Positions 7,985 to 17,333 of a stretch of 64,000 bases of DNA are shown piece by piece. This DNA comes from Alistipes sp. Lineage in GTDB: Bacteria; Bacteroidota; Bacteroidia; Bacteroidales; Rikenellaceae. Within the stretch, counting starts at the first letter, position 1. Every line of letters begins with the position of its first letter. The position numbers were made by a program, and so were the translations under genes. The notes below the pieces were generated by a model. That model made no database searches. It saw only the letters and a list, made by a program, of their open reading frames with translations, and was not told where the DNA came from. The stretch is taken from assembly GCA_020026395.1 (NCBI GenBank), contig JAHHQM010000003.1, positions 124,001 to 188,000 on the forward strand, in the 5' to 3' direction.

Positions 7985-9535
7985 ATGGTCAAAATACTTT
8001 GGGTTGACGACGAAGTCGAACTCCTCAAACCCCACGTCCTCTTCCTGAAAGGCAAGGGCTACGAAGTGGACACCTGCAACAACGGCTACGATGCCATCGA
8101 CATGGCCAGCGACGTGGCCTACGATCTGATCATCCTCGACGAAATGATGCCCGGCATGACGGGACTCGAGACGCTTCCCCAGATCAAGGAAGTGCGCCCC
8201 ACCACGCCCGTCATCATGGTCACCAAGAGCGAGGAGGAGAACATCATGGACAAGGCCATCGGGTCGAAGATTGCCGACTACCTGATCAAGCCCGTGAATC
8301 CCAACCAGGTACTCCTGTCGATCAAAAAAAACGTACACCAGCAGCAGCTCGTCACCGAGCAGACGACGGCCGACTATCGGTCGGAATTCGGGCGCATTTC
8401 GCAATCGCTGCAAATGGCCGACACGTTCCAGGACTGGTGTTCGCTCTACCGCAAGATCACCTCGTGGGAGATCGAGCTGGACTCCTCGACCGACCAGAGC
8501 ATCAAGGAGGTACTCTCCTACCAGAAAAACGAAGCGAACCACGAATTCTGCAAGTTCGTGCGCCGCAACTATTATAATTGGATCAACAAACGCGCCACCG
8601 ACACGCCCGTCATGTCGCACACGCTGATGCGCAACCGCATCTTCCCCGTGGCCGACGAGAACAAGAAGACGACGCTGCTTCTGATCGACAATTTCCGTTA
8701 CGACCAGTGGCGTTCGATCTCGTCGCTGCTTCGCGGTTACTACGATGTGGAGACCGACGATTTCTTCTGCGCGATCCTCCCCACCGCCACCCAATATGCG
8801 CGTAACGCCATTTTTGCGGGACTGATGCCCCTGTCGATCGACAAACTGATGCCCAACAAATGGCTCAACGACAACGAGGACGGCGGAAAGAACCAATACG
8901 AGGAGGAGTTCTTAAAACGCCTCATGGCACAGAACGGCAAGAATTGGAAATTCTCGTTCGACAAGCTGGTGCGCCCCGAGCAGGGACGACGCCTGTTAGA
9001 CAACATCCAGAAGGTTTACGATGCCGATTTCTCGGTCATCGTCTACAACTTCCTCGACATCCTCTCGCACGCCCGTACCGAGACCGAGATCATCCGCGAG
9101 CTGACCGAGGACGAAGCCGCCTTCCGTTCGCTGACCCGTTCGTGGTTCGAGCATTCGGACTTGTACACCATCCTCAAGATGCTCTCCGAGAAGGGACACA
9201 CGGTGGTGATCACCTCCGACCACGGTACGATCCGCGTGGATAATCCCGTGAAGGTGACCGGAGACCGCGAAACCTCGTCGAACCTGCGTTACAAGACGGG
9301 GCGTAACCTGTCGTACAACTCCAAGGAGGTCTACGAGGTGCTGCGTCCCGAGGACATCCAGCTGCCGTCGAGCAACCTCACGTCGAGCTACATCTTCGCC
9401 TACAACAGCGATTTTCTGATCTACAACAACGACGCGAACCGCCACATCCGCTACTACCGCAACACGTTCCAGCACGGCGGTATCTCGATGGAGGAGATGA
9501 TCGTGCCGTACATTGTTTTGAAACCGAAAAAGTAG
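7985..9535 (+). CDS. porX: PorX: response regulator with PglZ-type effector domain
   Basis: Two-component response regulator tied to the type IX secretion system in Bacteroidetes. The receiver domain (residues 1-120) has the acidic pair D8-D9, phospho-acceptor D52 in ILDEMMPGM, T80 and K102, so it looks phosphorylatable. The rest (about 200-516) is an alkaline-phosphatase-fold PglZ domain with LLIDNFRYDQWR, TATQYARNAIF and ITSDHGTIRVDNP, the metal-binding elements. P. gingivalis PorX has nearly the same length; its PglZ domain acts on oligonucleotides. No PorY kinase or T9SS structural gene lies in this window, the usual orphan arrangement. Confidence 0.93.
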   Translation: MVKILWVDDEVELLKPHVLFLKGKGYEVDTCNNGYDAIDMASDVAYDLIILDEMMPGMTGLETLPQIKEVRPTTPVIMVTKSEEENIMDKAIGSKIADYLIKPVNPNQVLLSIKKNVHQQQLVTEQTTADYRSEFGRISQSLQMADTFQDWCSLYRKITSWEIELDSSTDQSIKEVLSYQKNEANHEFCKFVRRNYYNWINKRATDTPVMSHTLMRNRIFPVADENKKTTLLLIDNFRYDQWRSISSLLRGYYDVETDDFFCAILPTATQYARNAIFAGLMPLSIDKLMPNKWLNDNEDGGKNQYEEEFLKRLMAQNGKNWKFSFDKLVRPEQGRRLLDNIQKVYDADFSVIVYNFLDILSHARTETEIIRELTEDEAAFRSLTRSWFEHSDLYTILKMLSEKGHTVVITSDHGTIRVDNPVKVTGDRETSSNLRYKTGRNLSYNSKEVYEVLRPEDIQLPSSNLTSSYIFAYNSDFLIYNNDANRHIRYYRNTFQHGGISMEEMIVPYIVLKPKK

Positions 9536-9543
9536 TATATTTG
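9513..9543 (+). promoter_or_regulatory. Promoter of tsaE inside the 3' end of porX
   Basis: TTG (9513-9515), 20 nt, TATATTTG (9536-9543), overlapping the last codons of porX. The -7 box ends 22 nt before the GTG start of tsaE, so tsaE can be made independently of porX. Confidence 0.65.
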
Positions 9544-9565
9544 CACCGATAAAATCAAAATAAAA

Positions 9566-9997
9566 GTGGAAAACAACAACATAAGAACCATACACATCAC
9601 TTCGGAGGACGGCCTGAAAGAGGTCGCCGAAGCGATCATCGAAGCCACGGGACGCCGCACGGTGGTGGTATTCCGAGGTGAAATGGGCGCGGGAAAAACC
9701 ACGCTGATCCGCGAGATCGCCTCGCAGCTCGGCGTCGAGGACACCGTCACCAGCCCCACGTTCGCCATCGTCAACCAGTACAAGGGTGCAGGCGACCGCA
9801 ACATCTATCACTTCGATTTCTACCGCATCAACGACATCCGCGAAGCCTACGATTTCGGCTACGAGGAGTATTTCTATTCGGGTGACCTGTGCCTGGTGGA
9901 GTGGCCCGAGAAGATCGAGCAGTTACTGCCCGAAAATGTCGTGACGGTGCGCATCACGGTCGATGACGAGACCTCGCGTACCTTCGAAATCGAATAA
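9566..9997 (+). CDS. tsaE: tRNA threonylcarbamoyladenosine synthesis ATPase TsaE
   Basis: ATPase of the TsaBDE complex that makes t6A37 in ANN-decoding tRNAs. 143 residues, the family size. P-loop GEMGAGKTT at 38-46, then the family signature TSPTFAIVNQY near residue 73, HFDFYR and LVEWPEKI near 112. Translation starts at a GTG (9566); no ATG in a suitable place upstream. A promoter sits in the end of porX. The stop is followed 31 nt later by the SRPBCC gene. Confidence 0.95.
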   Translation: MENNNIRTIHITSEDGLKEVAEAIIEATGRRTVVVFRGEMGAGKTTLIREIASQLGVEDTVTSPTFAIVNQYKGAGDRNIYHFDFYRINDIREAYDFGYEEYFYSGDLCLVEWPEKIEQLLPENVVTVRITVDDETSRTFEIE

Positions 9998-10028
9998 GCA
10001 ACCCTTAATCCCCGTCAAAAATCAAACA

Positions 10029-10469
10029 ATGAAAGAATACGTTTCGCAACAACACCAGATCCTCCGCCCCGTAGAGCAGATCTTCACGGCAATCAGCAAT
10101 TTCGAGAACCTCACGCCCGCCCTCAAAGACCGTGTCGAGGAGTGGCAGGCCACCGAGCGCACCTGCTCGTTCAAGGCCAAGGGCTTCACCGTACGTCTCC
10201 TGATGGACGAGAAGGTCGAGAACAAGCACATCAAGATCATCGGCGATCAGGGTGGCGTGCCCATCGATTTCGCCTTCTGGATTCAGCTGCACAAGGTTTC
10301 GGACTACGACACCCGCATGCGACTGGTACTCCACGTCGAATTGAACATGATGATGAAGATGATGATCGGCGGCAAATTGCAGAAAGGTCTGGATCAGGTT
10401 GCCGAGCAGCTGGCCAACGCCATGAACGGCATCATGCCCCAGGGTATGCCTGCCGACTTCAAGTTCTAA
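10029..10469 (+). CDS. SRPBCC-fold (polyketide cyclase/START-like) protein
   Basis: 146 residues, cytoplasmic, no signal peptide. The pattern of an N-terminal strand (EYVSQQHQILRPVEQIFTAI), a central set of strands and a long C-terminal amphipathic helix (KLQKGLDQVAEQLANAM) fits the SRPBCC ligand-binding fold. The methionine-rich stretch LNMMMKMMIGGKLQ at the start of the last helix is notable. The ATG at 10029 was chosen because residues upstream of it in frame are low-complexity and overlap tsaE. Ligand unknown. Confidence 0.75.
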   Translation: MKEYVSQQHQILRPVEQIFTAISNFENLTPALKDRVEEWQATERTCSFKAKGFTVRLLMDEKVENKHIKIIGDQGGVPIDFAFWIQLHKVSDYDTRMRLVLHVELNMMMKMMIGGKLQKGLDQVAEQLANAMNGIMPQGMPADFKF

Positions 10470-10489
10470 GGCAAAGGCCTTTAAACACA

Positions 10490-10525
10490 AAAAAAGTCCG
10501 AATTCCTCAAGATTCGGACTTTTTT
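10490..10525. terminator. Bidirectional terminator between SRPBCC and NUDIX genes
   Basis: Perfect stem AAAAAAGTCCGAAT / ATTCGGACTTTTTT with an 8-nt loop, A-run on the left and T-run on the right, between convergent genes. Confidence 0.92.
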
Positions 10526-10538
10526 ATTTTATGCACCG

Positions 10539-11147
10539 TTACTTGCGCCACATGGCCTCCGCCACGCAACGGATCGTGGGGAAGGTATTTTTCAGATGCT
10601 CCCGCACCTCGTCTTCGGTACACCACACGACCGATGTGATGTCCTCCTCGGTCTGGGGTTTGAGGTCGGCACGCTGCACCTCCCGAAGTTCATACCAATA
10701 GGTACATTTGACCTCCCATCGGTGATTCGGCTCGAAATAGTAGGCATGCCACGTACGGCACAACTCGCGCAGAATCTCACCCCGCACGGCCGTCTCCTCT
10801 TCGATCTCGCGTACGGCCGTTTCCTCGTAAGTTTCGCCCGCCTCGACATGGCCTTTGGGAAAATCCCAACGCCCGCGGCGCGACATCATCAGCCACTCGC
10901 CCCGCTCGTTACGGACCACTCCGCCCGCAGCCTCGACACAGGCAAATTCACGTTTGAAATCCGAAAAAGTTTGATCGGGATCTCCCGAAATAATCAAAAT
11001 GCTATTGTGCGTTTCGAGCATTTTAAGTACCTTCGTGCATAATAAACCCTCGTCACCCGCGATGACCAACGCATCGGATGTGGCGGCGTCGGCTTGTTCC
11101 GAAGAAAACACCACCGGCTTATCGGTAAAATAGATGATGTGTTTCAT
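10539..11147 (-). CDS. NUDIX hydrolase with N-terminal extension
   Basis: The C-terminal half is a NUDIX domain: the box GHVEAGETYEETAVREIEEE fits GX5EX7REUXEE with all acids intact (about residues 119-138). It is preceded by about 85 residues (MKHIIYFTDKPVVFSSEQ...) that are not NUDIX; they contain alternating strand and helix segments and may be a small regulatory or binding domain. Total 202 residues. The ATG at 11147 is preferred over an upstream frame extension because the extension would run into the divergent peptidase gene. Substrate (a nucleoside diphosphate derivative) unknown. Confidence 0.85.
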   Translation of the reverse strand: MKHIIYFTDKPVVFSSEQADAATSDALVIAGDEGLLCTKVLKMLETHNSILIISGDPDQTFSDFKREFACVEAAGGVVRNERGEWLMMSRRGRWDFPKGHVEAGETYEETAVREIEEETAVRGEILRELCRTWHAYYFEPNHRWEVKCTYWYELREVQRADLKPQTEEDITSVVWCTEDEVREHLKNTFPTIRCVAEAMWRK

Positions 11148-11170
11148 GATCTTTAACCTGAATTGATTGC

Positions 11171-11199
11171 CAAAATTAAACATAAATGAACAAATCCAA
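11171..11199 (-). promoter_or_regulatory. Possible promoter of the NUDIX gene
   Basis: Minus strand: TTG (11197-11199), 18 nt, TAATTTTG (11171-11178). Spacer is one nt short of the usual range, so this is a weaker call. Confidence 0.4.
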
Positions 11200-11205
11200 A
11201 CAGAA

Positions 11206-13317
11206 ATGAAAAAAATTCTCCTATCTATGGCTATTGCAGCATTGGGACTGACCGGTTGCGGGGAACAACCGCAGACGGGGTCTTTGGAAATCAACAACGC
11301 GCTCACACCGCAGGAAATCGCCGCAGGACGCATGACGCCCGAAGTGATGTGGAAGATGCGTCGTGCAGGTTCGTCGCGCCTGTCGCCCGACGGCCAGAAA
11401 CTCATCTACACGCTGACCGATTACAGCATGTCGGAGAACCGCGGTATCTCGACCATCTGGCTCAAGGACATGGCATCGGGTAAGGAGGTCTCGCTGACCG
11501 ACTACTCGTCGAACAACTCGTCGCCCGAATGGAGCGCCGACGGCCGGAAGATCCGTTTCATCTCCTCGAGAAGCGGTTCGGCACAGGTTTGGGAGATGGA
11601 CACCGAGGGTAAAAACCTCCGCCAGCTGACCCATTTCGCCAAGGATGTCGAGGGCTTCGGCATCAACTCGACCGACAACAAAGCCTGGTATGCCATGCGC
11701 GTTCACGCCGCCGACCACCGTTCGGCCGACGTCTACAAGGACATGCCCAAATCGAAGGCACGTATCTACGACGATCTGATGGTTCGTCACTGGAACTACT
11801 GGGATATGGGCGAATACCTCCACATCTTCGTGGGTGATCTGACGACACAGGGCATCTCGGAGGGCGTGGACATCATCGGCAAGGATTCGGCCTGGGATGC
11901 ACCGCTTGCCCCCTATTTCGACATGGGCGAGATCGCATGGAGCAACAACGGCAAGCTGTTGGCCTACACCTGCAAACCCCTGAAGGGCAAAGCCTATGCC
12001 ACTTCGACCGATTCCGACATCTTCGTGTACGACACCGAGAACGGCTCGACGCAGAACATCTGCAAGCCGGACGAATCACAACGCAACAACCTGCCCGGTT
12101 ACGACAAGTATCCCGTATGGTCGCCCGACGATCAGAAGATCGCCTTCGCATCGCAGCGTCGTCCGGGCAACGAGTCCGACAAATCGCGTCTGTTCGTCTT
12201 CGACCGCAAAACCGCCGAGATGAAGGATCTGACGGCCGATTTCGACTACAACTCGCAGAATGTGGTTTGGGCAAACAACGACCAGCTTTATTTCATCGCT
12301 CCGATCCACGCCACGCATCAGATCTGCCGCGTGAATGCTGTCGATCCCGAGGTTGAAGTCCTCACGAAGGGTGATCACGACATCAACGCCTTCTCGATGG
12401 CCGAGGGTCGCATCGTTGCCGAGATGCAGTCGATCAGCAAGGCAACCGAACTCTACGAAGTAAACTCGGAGGGTGCACTCAAGCAGATTACCGATGTAAA
12501 CAAAGAGATCTACGACCACATCAAGATGGGCGAGGTGCAGAAGCGTTGGGTAAAGACCACCGACGGCAAAGAGATGCTGACGTGGGTAATCCTCCCGCCC
12601 GATTTCGACTCATCGAAGAAATATCCCGTACTGCTCTACTGCCAGGGTGGCCCGCAGAGTGTCGTTTCGCAGTTCTGGAGCTACCGCTGGAACTTCCAGC
12701 TGATGGCTGCCCGGGGTTACATCGTCGTTGCCCCGAACCGTCGCGGTCTGCCGTCGTTCGGTCAGGAGTGGCTCGACCAGATCTCGGGCGACTACTCGGG
12801 TCAGAACATTCAGGACTACCTGTCGGCCATTGACGACGTTGCCAAGGAGCCGTGGGCTGACGAGAACCGCATGGGTTGCGTCGGTGCTTCGTACGGCGGT
12901 TACTCGACCTACTACCTCGCAGGTCACCACGACAAGCGTTTCAAGGCCTTCATCGCTCACTGCGGTATCTTCAACTTCGAATCGATGTATGGCGAGACCG
13001 AGGAGTTGTTCTTCCTGATCAACGACTATGGCGGTTCGTACTTCGACAAGGACAACGCCGTAGCCGTACGTTCGTATGCCAACTCGCCCCACAAGTCGGT
13101 CGACAAGTGGGACACCCCGATTCTGATCTTCACGGGCGAATACGACTACCGTATCCCCTACACCCAGTCGTTGCAGGCCTTCACGGCCGCCAAGATGCGC
13201 GGTATTCCCGCCCGTCTGGTATCGTTCGAGGACGAAGCACACCAGGTGTTCAAGCCCCAGAACTCGCTCGTATGGCAGCGTGAATTCTTCGGTTGGTTGG
13301 ACAAATATCTGAAATAG
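11206..13317 (+). CDS. S9 family peptidase, DPP IV/acylaminoacyl-peptidase type lipoprotein
   Basis: Secreted serine peptidase that removes dipeptides or cleaves short peptides. Starting at ATG 11206 gives 703 residues with a lipoprotein signal ending LGLTGC (Cys18), so it is anchored in an envelope membrane. A seven-bladed beta-propeller (WD-like repeats such as SPDGQKLIYTLTD, SPEWSADGRKIRFIS) fills residues 50-430. The alpha/beta hydrolase domain holds the triad: Ser562 in GASYGGY, Asp647 in GEYDYRIP and His679 in DEAHQVF. With the S46 peptidase, OPT carrier and PepT in this window it fits a peptide-scavenging lifestyle. Confidence 0.93.
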   Translation: MKKILLSMAIAALGLTGCGEQPQTGSLEINNALTPQEIAAGRMTPEVMWKMRRAGSSRLSPDGQKLIYTLTDYSMSENRGISTIWLKDMASGKEVSLTDYSSNNSSPEWSADGRKIRFISSRSGSAQVWEMDTEGKNLRQLTHFAKDVEGFGINSTDNKAWYAMRVHAADHRSADVYKDMPKSKARIYDDLMVRHWNYWDMGEYLHIFVGDLTTQGISEGVDIIGKDSAWDAPLAPYFDMGEIAWSNNGKLLAYTCKPLKGKAYATSTDSDIFVYDTENGSTQNICKPDESQRNNLPGYDKYPVWSPDDQKIAFASQRRPGNESDKSRLFVFDRKTAEMKDLTADFDYNSQNVVWANNDQLYFIAPIHATHQICRVNAVDPEVEVLTKGDHDINAFSMAEGRIVAEMQSISKATELYEVNSEGALKQITDVNKEIYDHIKMGEVQKRWVKTTDGKEMLTWVILPPDFDSSKKYPVLLYCQGGPQSVVSQFWSYRWNFQLMAARGYIVVAPNRRGLPSFGQEWLDQISGDYSGQNIQDYLSAIDDVAKEPWADENRMGCVGASYGGYSTYYLAGHHDKRFKAFIAHCGIFNFESMYGETEELFFLINDYGGSYFDKDNAVAVRSYANSPHKSVDKWDTPILIFTGEYDYRIPYTQSLQAFTAAKMRGIPARLVSFEDEAHQVFKPQNSLVWQREFFGWLDKYLK

Positions 13318-13340
13318 ACGTCCGACTTCCGACAAACACA

Positions 13341-13379
13341 ACACCCCGACATCCTCTCGAGATGTCGGGGTGTTTTTTT
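13341..13379 (+). terminator. Terminator of the S9 peptidase gene
   Basis: ACACCCCGACATC / GATGTCGGGGTGT stem with an 8-nt loop followed by seven T, 24 nt after the stop codon. Confidence 0.92.
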
Positions 13380-13396
13380 ATATGGACATAAAAAAA

Positions 13397-13433
13397 GCGG
13401 GGAAACCTTCTTTTAAGAAAGGTTCACCACGCT
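13397..13433 (-). terminator. Terminator of the lytic transglycosylase gene
   Basis: Minus-strand hairpin with core AACCTT / AAGGTT and outer GCG...CGC pairing, followed by a run of T (complement of 13390-13396), downstream of the transglycosylase stop. Confidence 0.65.
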
Positions 13434-13460
13434 TGTTTTAACGATTCGGAAAGTTACGGC

Positions 13461-14165
13461 CTACCTTGCGGCAATACGGCAGTACTTGTCATAACGTCCC
13501 AGTACGTCGTTCACATAAGCCACCGTCTGGTTGCTTCCGGTGAAACGACCACATTTGACCACTTCGTTCTGGTAGTATTCGGGTTGCGACTTCAGGCGCA
13601 GGTAACGCGACACAACCTCCCACGAATTGGGATTTTCGCCGTGAAGTCGGGCCAGTCGGCGTGCATCCGACACATGGCCGATACCGCCGTTATACGAAGC
13701 CAGCACCAGCGAAAGACGATCCTTCGAAGAGATGTTCGCAGGCAGGCGTAACGATGAGGAGATCTTCGTGAAGATCTTATTGGCAACGCGCACATTGGTT
13801 TCGGGGTTCATCAGATCCTCCTTTCCAACGTTGAACTGACGTGCCACCATGGGCATGATCTGCATCAGTCCGCGAGCACCGCGGCGCGATGTAATATCGG
13901 CATTAAAACGCGATTCGTGGTAAGCGATGGCCGACATCAGTCGCCAATCGTTACCTTCCTGTTCGCTGATCGTACGAATAATCCGGTCGTAAGCCGAAAT
14001 CTGATATTCTCCCTCACGGAGCAGCGTCAGAAGATCGGATGCGGTCTGCTCCTCCTTCTCGTTGAAGAGGATCAGCTCACGCGGCGACGGAATGTGGCTG
14101 TTGAAGCCGTAAAAAGTGGTTAAAATAGTTAAGAACGAAAACGTTAAAATAATCTTTTTTAACAT
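13461..14165 (-). CDS. Membrane or secreted lytic transglycosylase (SLT domain)
   Basis: Cleaves peptidoglycan glycan strands forming 1,6-anhydroMurNAc ends. 234 residues with a hydrophobic N-terminus (residues 3-20) acting as signal or anchor. The SLT fold is clear: catalytic Glu84 in AYHESRFN, then SRRGARGLMQIMP (93-105), and LASYNGGIGH near 155. It lacks the solute-binding N-terminal domain of full MltF, so it is a minimal SLT enzyme. It follows the Porin_10-like gene by 44 nt on the same strand and may be read from the same message. Confidence 0.92.
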   Translation of the reverse strand: MLKKIILTFSFLTILTTFYGFNSHIPSPRELILFNEKEEQTASDLLTLLREGEYQISAYDRIIRTISEQEGNDWRLMSAIAYHESRFNADITSRRGARGLMQIMPMVARQFNVGKEDLMNPETNVRVANKIFTKISSSLRLPANISSKDRLSLVLASYNGGIGHVSDARRLARLHGENPNSWEVVSRYLRLKSQPEYYQNEVVKCGRFTGSNQTVAYVNDVLGRYDKYCRIAAR

Positions 14166-14209
14166 AAAGAGTTGTTTTGCGGGCAGCTCACACCGCGCAG
14201 AACAATACG

Positions 14210-16348
14210 CTAATCATAGAATCCCCACGAGATACCAATCTTGAACATGCCCGGGTTCAGCGGATAATGAGCCGCCGAAAAATACTTGTCGTCACCGAAC
14301 AGTCCCTTATTGAGATGCTGATATTTCAAGAATATTCGCATTCTCTTCCACTTTCCCATCACGAAGAAATCGGTGTAGGGGTATGCCCCCACCTCAACTT
14401 CGCGTTGGTTGTAATACTCCGACAAAGCAGGATTGTACGACGGCGCATAATACTTCGAATTAAAGCGGCTGTCCAATCCGATCTGAAGGCGTAATACGTT
14501 GCGCACCACCCAGAATTCGTAATAATACGAAAGGAAGGCGCTGAAAAGCGGAACGGGTACAACTTCCTGATCCGTACTCCACTGCAACAATACCCTGTTG
14601 TCCAAATGAAGTCCGCCGAGGCGGAAATCTTTGCGAGCATACACACTCGTGAGGTTCACATCACCGGCGGCCTGTTCAATATGGCTCGTTGCGCCATAGT
14701 AGATTTTATTATCGACAATACCATGGTTTGCGCCCGCTTCAAATGCGAAATCGGGCATCGAAAGTTTCACCTCAAAACGAGTATCAGTCTCCCGCGAAAG
14801 GGGAGTGTTCCACATAAAGTGGTTCGAGAGTAGATTCTCCTGCCAGTAGTTCGGCGAGCGACGATCCAACAGGAATCGTCCTTCGAGAATCAGAGGGTGT
14901 CCACGGAGTCGTCCCTTGAGTGCCAGGTGGGCACCCAGACGAAGATCTCCGCCTCGATAACCTGAGGGATAGAACTTGAAGTCCGCATCCCAATCGACAA
15001 ATCGTTTGATTTTACCGCGGATCGAACCATAGGCAAAATACGAGGTCTTGTTCACCTTGCTGTATTTGCCGCTCAGGTAACTTCCGGGTGCGATCTGCAC
15101 ATAGGTGTGCATGTCGATACCGATACCGCCGTCGATGGTTCCCACCACACCGTTTCGATCCCAGGGCTGTGCCTCGACAAAGATACGGTTCGAAATGACA
15201 CGCTCGTAAAGCGAGTCGTTCGTCTGACGCGGATCCAGGTACCAGTTTTCGTAATACTCCTTCGTTTCGGGCACGAACTCCCCCGTTTCGGGATCGCGCG
15301 AGGCACGTTCGTTGACGTACGGAGCACGTTTGTCCGTATAGCGTTTGCTCCACGACGAGTATTCGAATGAATGACCGAAATAGACCGCCGAGTAATCCGC
15401 CATCGAAAAATCGGCTTCGGTCAGGGTTTGCAAAGGAACACCGTAAGTCTGCTTCAGGAAGAAGGCATTGTTACGGTAGATGTTCTCGGCTTCGGCGTCG
15501 CTCAGCTTCATCGGCACACCCGACGGCATCTCGAAGGTCGTATCGCTGATCGCCCACTCGCCTACCACACCACCGTTCTCCTGTTGTTCGATGTGGTTGT
15601 TGTAGTAAGCGGCATGCACCGAGTAGCGTTTGCCCGTGTGGTTGAACGCCACCGAAAGGTTGTGGTTTTTCGTACGCTGACGGTTGTATTGTCCGCGCGT
15701 ACCCCGCGCCTTGTAGTTTACGTTGAAACTCGTCGAGGGCGAGACGTTATGTGCCACCATCACGTTGAAATTCTCCTCACGGAAACGCTTCTGACCCGAC
15801 TCCAGATACGTAAAACGGAACAACGGCGTCTTCGAATTGTAGAAGGGCACGTTCTCCATATTATACGTATAGGCGTAATAGACGTCCGAGAAGCTGAAAT
15901 TGAAATTTTCGGGACGGCGGAAGTAATTCAACGGCAGCGACGTCTGACCCAGACCGCCCTGCGCGATGTCACCCACCCCTTCGAGGTAGAACGGGTAGTC
16001 GATGCGCCAGTCGGTCAGCATGGTATCCAGCGGCTGGATCTCCACGCGGTTAAAGTCGCGGCTGATGTTCCATTTGAAGTTCTTCAGCGAGCGGATCGAG
16101 TCGCTGAAGAAGTACGATTCCAGAGGTTTGCGAATTTTGCGCTCCTTCTTGGTCGTATCCTTAGGCATCGTCTCGTCGTCGGGTTGCTCATAGGGGTTCG
16201 ATCCGTAGAGGGTGCTTTTGTCACCGCGCTGCTGCTGACGCATGATGTCTCGCGCGTTGATCGGACGCTGTGCAAAGGCCTCGGACGGAATGCTCAAAAA
16301 CATCCCGGCCAAAACGAGTATCAATATACGGAACACGTTACGCGCCAT
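14210..16348 (-). CDS. Porin_10-like outer membrane beta-barrel protein
   Basis: 712 residues from ATG 16348 with a signal peptide ending SEAFAQ. The next ~60 residues are charged (NARDIMRQQQRGD, PKDTTKKERK), then the chain is rich in alternating aromatic strands (FNFSFSDVYYAYTYN, YYEFWVVRNVLRLQIGLD) and ends GISWGFYD, a barrel-closing strand. This matches the putative porin family of Bacteroidetes (Pfam Porin_10), whose substrates are unknown. An upstream ATG in frame 9 codons earlier is less likely because it would precede the signal peptide by a non-basic stretch. Confidence 0.85.
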   Translation of the reverse strand: MARNVFRILILVLAGMFLSIPSEAFAQRPINARDIMRQQQRGDKSTLYGSNPYEQPDDETMPKDTTKKERKIRKPLESYFFSDSIRSLKNFKWNISRDFNRVEIQPLDTMLTDWRIDYPFYLEGVGDIAQGGLGQTSLPLNYFRRPENFNFSFSDVYYAYTYNMENVPFYNSKTPLFRFTYLESGQKRFREENFNVMVAHNVSPSTSFNVNYKARGTRGQYNRQRTKNHNLSVAFNHTGKRYSVHAAYYNNHIEQQENGGVVGEWAISDTTFEMPSGVPMKLSDAEAENIYRNNAFFLKQTYGVPLQTLTEADFSMADYSAVYFGHSFEYSSWSKRYTDKRAPYVNERASRDPETGEFVPETKEYYENWYLDPRQTNDSLYERVISNRIFVEAQPWDRNGVVGTIDGGIGIDMHTYVQIAPGSYLSGKYSKVNKTSYFAYGSIRGKIKRFVDWDADFKFYPSGYRGGDLRLGAHLALKGRLRGHPLILEGRFLLDRRSPNYWQENLLSNHFMWNTPLSRETDTRFEVKLSMPDFAFEAGANHGIVDNKIYYGATSHIEQAAGDVNLTSVYARKDFRLGGLHLDNRVLLQWSTDQEVVPVPLFSAFLSYYYEFWVVRNVLRLQIGLDSRFNSKYYAPSYNPALSEYYNQREVEVGAYPYTDFFVMGKWKRMRIFLKYQHLNKGLFGDDKYFSAAHYPLNPGMFKIGISWGFYD

Positions 16349-16372
16349 AACAAAAAGCGGAAAATTCGGGGG

Positions 16373-16403
16373 CAAATATAGTTAAAATTTTTTAATCGTT
16401 CAA
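16373..16403 (-). promoter_or_regulatory. Promoter of the Porin_10-like gene, overlapping pssA 3' end
   Basis: Minus strand: TTG (16401-16403), 20 nt, TATATTTG (16373-16380). The -33 part lies inside the last codons of pssA; the -7 box is 24 nt from the porin ATG. Confidence 0.7.
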
Positions 16404-17120
16404 ACCGCTCGTTTTACGTCCCTTAGCCAGCGCCCAGCGGACGGTCGAAAACAGGATGTAAAGGACGATGATGACGGGGATGGCATAGACCTTCAGAAGG
16501 ATGCACAACACGGCCGACAAGAGGATGAACGAATAGCGGATTTCGTTGCCTTTCCAACCAAAGCCCTTGAATTTGAGGGCGAACATACGCACGGGCGATA
16601 CGAGCATCAGCCCCATAAAGAGGGCGATGAGCGGAATCCACACGCCCCACCCGAAGTTACCCTGCTCGTAGATATAACCCAACGCCAGGAAGAACAGCGA
16701 GTTGGCCGGCGTGGGCAGACCCTCAAACTCGGTGTGTTGCGTTTCGTCGATATTGAATTTGGCAAGGCGCAATGCCGAGAATGCGGCGATCGAGAAGCAG
16801 AGGACAATGCCCGCCCAACGCATCCACTGGGGCATACACTCGGGCAGCGACTCCACGAAAAGCACATAAGCCACCGATGCGGGTACCAATCCGAACGAGA
16901 TCATGTCGGCCAGCGAGTCGAGTTCGGCACCGATGGGCGACGACGATTTCAAAAGTCGGGCGACAAATCCGTCGAAAAAGTCGAATACGGCAGCGGCAAT
17001 GACAAGCATCAAAGCCACGGTCAGCATACGGTATTCGAGGACATAAACGGCCGCAAACGCACCGCACATGAGGTTCGAAAGGGTCAGCAAATTGGGTATG
17101 GTGAATAGTCTGATCTTCAT
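16392..17120 (-). CDS. pssA: CDP-diacylglycerol--serine O-phosphatidyltransferase
   Basis: Makes phosphatidylserine, the precursor of phosphatidylethanolamine, in the inner membrane. 242 residues with about seven hydrophobic helices. The CDP-alcohol phosphotransferase signature is complete: D50-G51, A54-R55, G64, D68, D72, in the required D-G-x2-A-R-x8-G-x3-D-x3-D spacing. The start at MKIRLFTIPNLLTLSN is typical for PssA; an in-frame upstream extension of 12 codons is ignored because it overlaps the promoter. Its C-terminus is long and hydrophobic, then basic (AKGRKTSGLND). Confidence 0.94.
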   Translation of the reverse strand: MKIRLFTIPNLLTLSNLMCGAFAAVYVLEYRMLTVALMLVIAAAVFDFFDGFVARLLKSSSPIGAELDSLADMISFGLVPASVAYVLFVESLPECMPQWMRWAGIVLCFSIAAFSALRLAKFNIDETQHTEFEGLPTPANSLFFLALGYIYEQGNFGWGVWIPLIALFMGLMLVSPVRMFALKFKGFGWKGNEIRYSFILLSAVLCILLKVYAIPVIIVLYILFSTVRWALAKGRKTSGLND

Positions 17121-17153
17121 TTTTTCTTCAATTTTAAAGCCTGCAACAGTCGG

Positions 17154-17161
17154 CAAAGTTA
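17154..17161 (-). promoter_or_regulatory. Probable -7 box of pssA promoter
   Basis: TAACTTTG on the minus strand, matching TAnnTTTG, 33 nt before the pssA start. No clear TTG element at 19-20 nt upstream. Confidence 0.45.
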
Positions 17162-17299
17162 AGAATTAAAGGCCGAAAGCGAAAAAAAAAGCGACAAATA
17201 ATGCATCGCGGTCGGTTGAAACAGTGCAAAATAGAATTTTTGGAGAAAACATACGCGGATTTAAGGCCGTGGGAACTTTTTAAAATCTATAAAAATTTT

Positions 17300-17307
17300 T
17301 ATCTTTG
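17300..17307 (+). promoter_or_regulatory. -7 box of the manC-murF promoter
   Basis: TATCTTTG, exact TAnnTTTG match, ending 26 nt before the manC ATG. The upstream -33 region is AT-rich with no clear TTG. Confidence 0.6.
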
Positions 17308-17333
17308 TAATCCATTAACCGAACAGAGCCTTT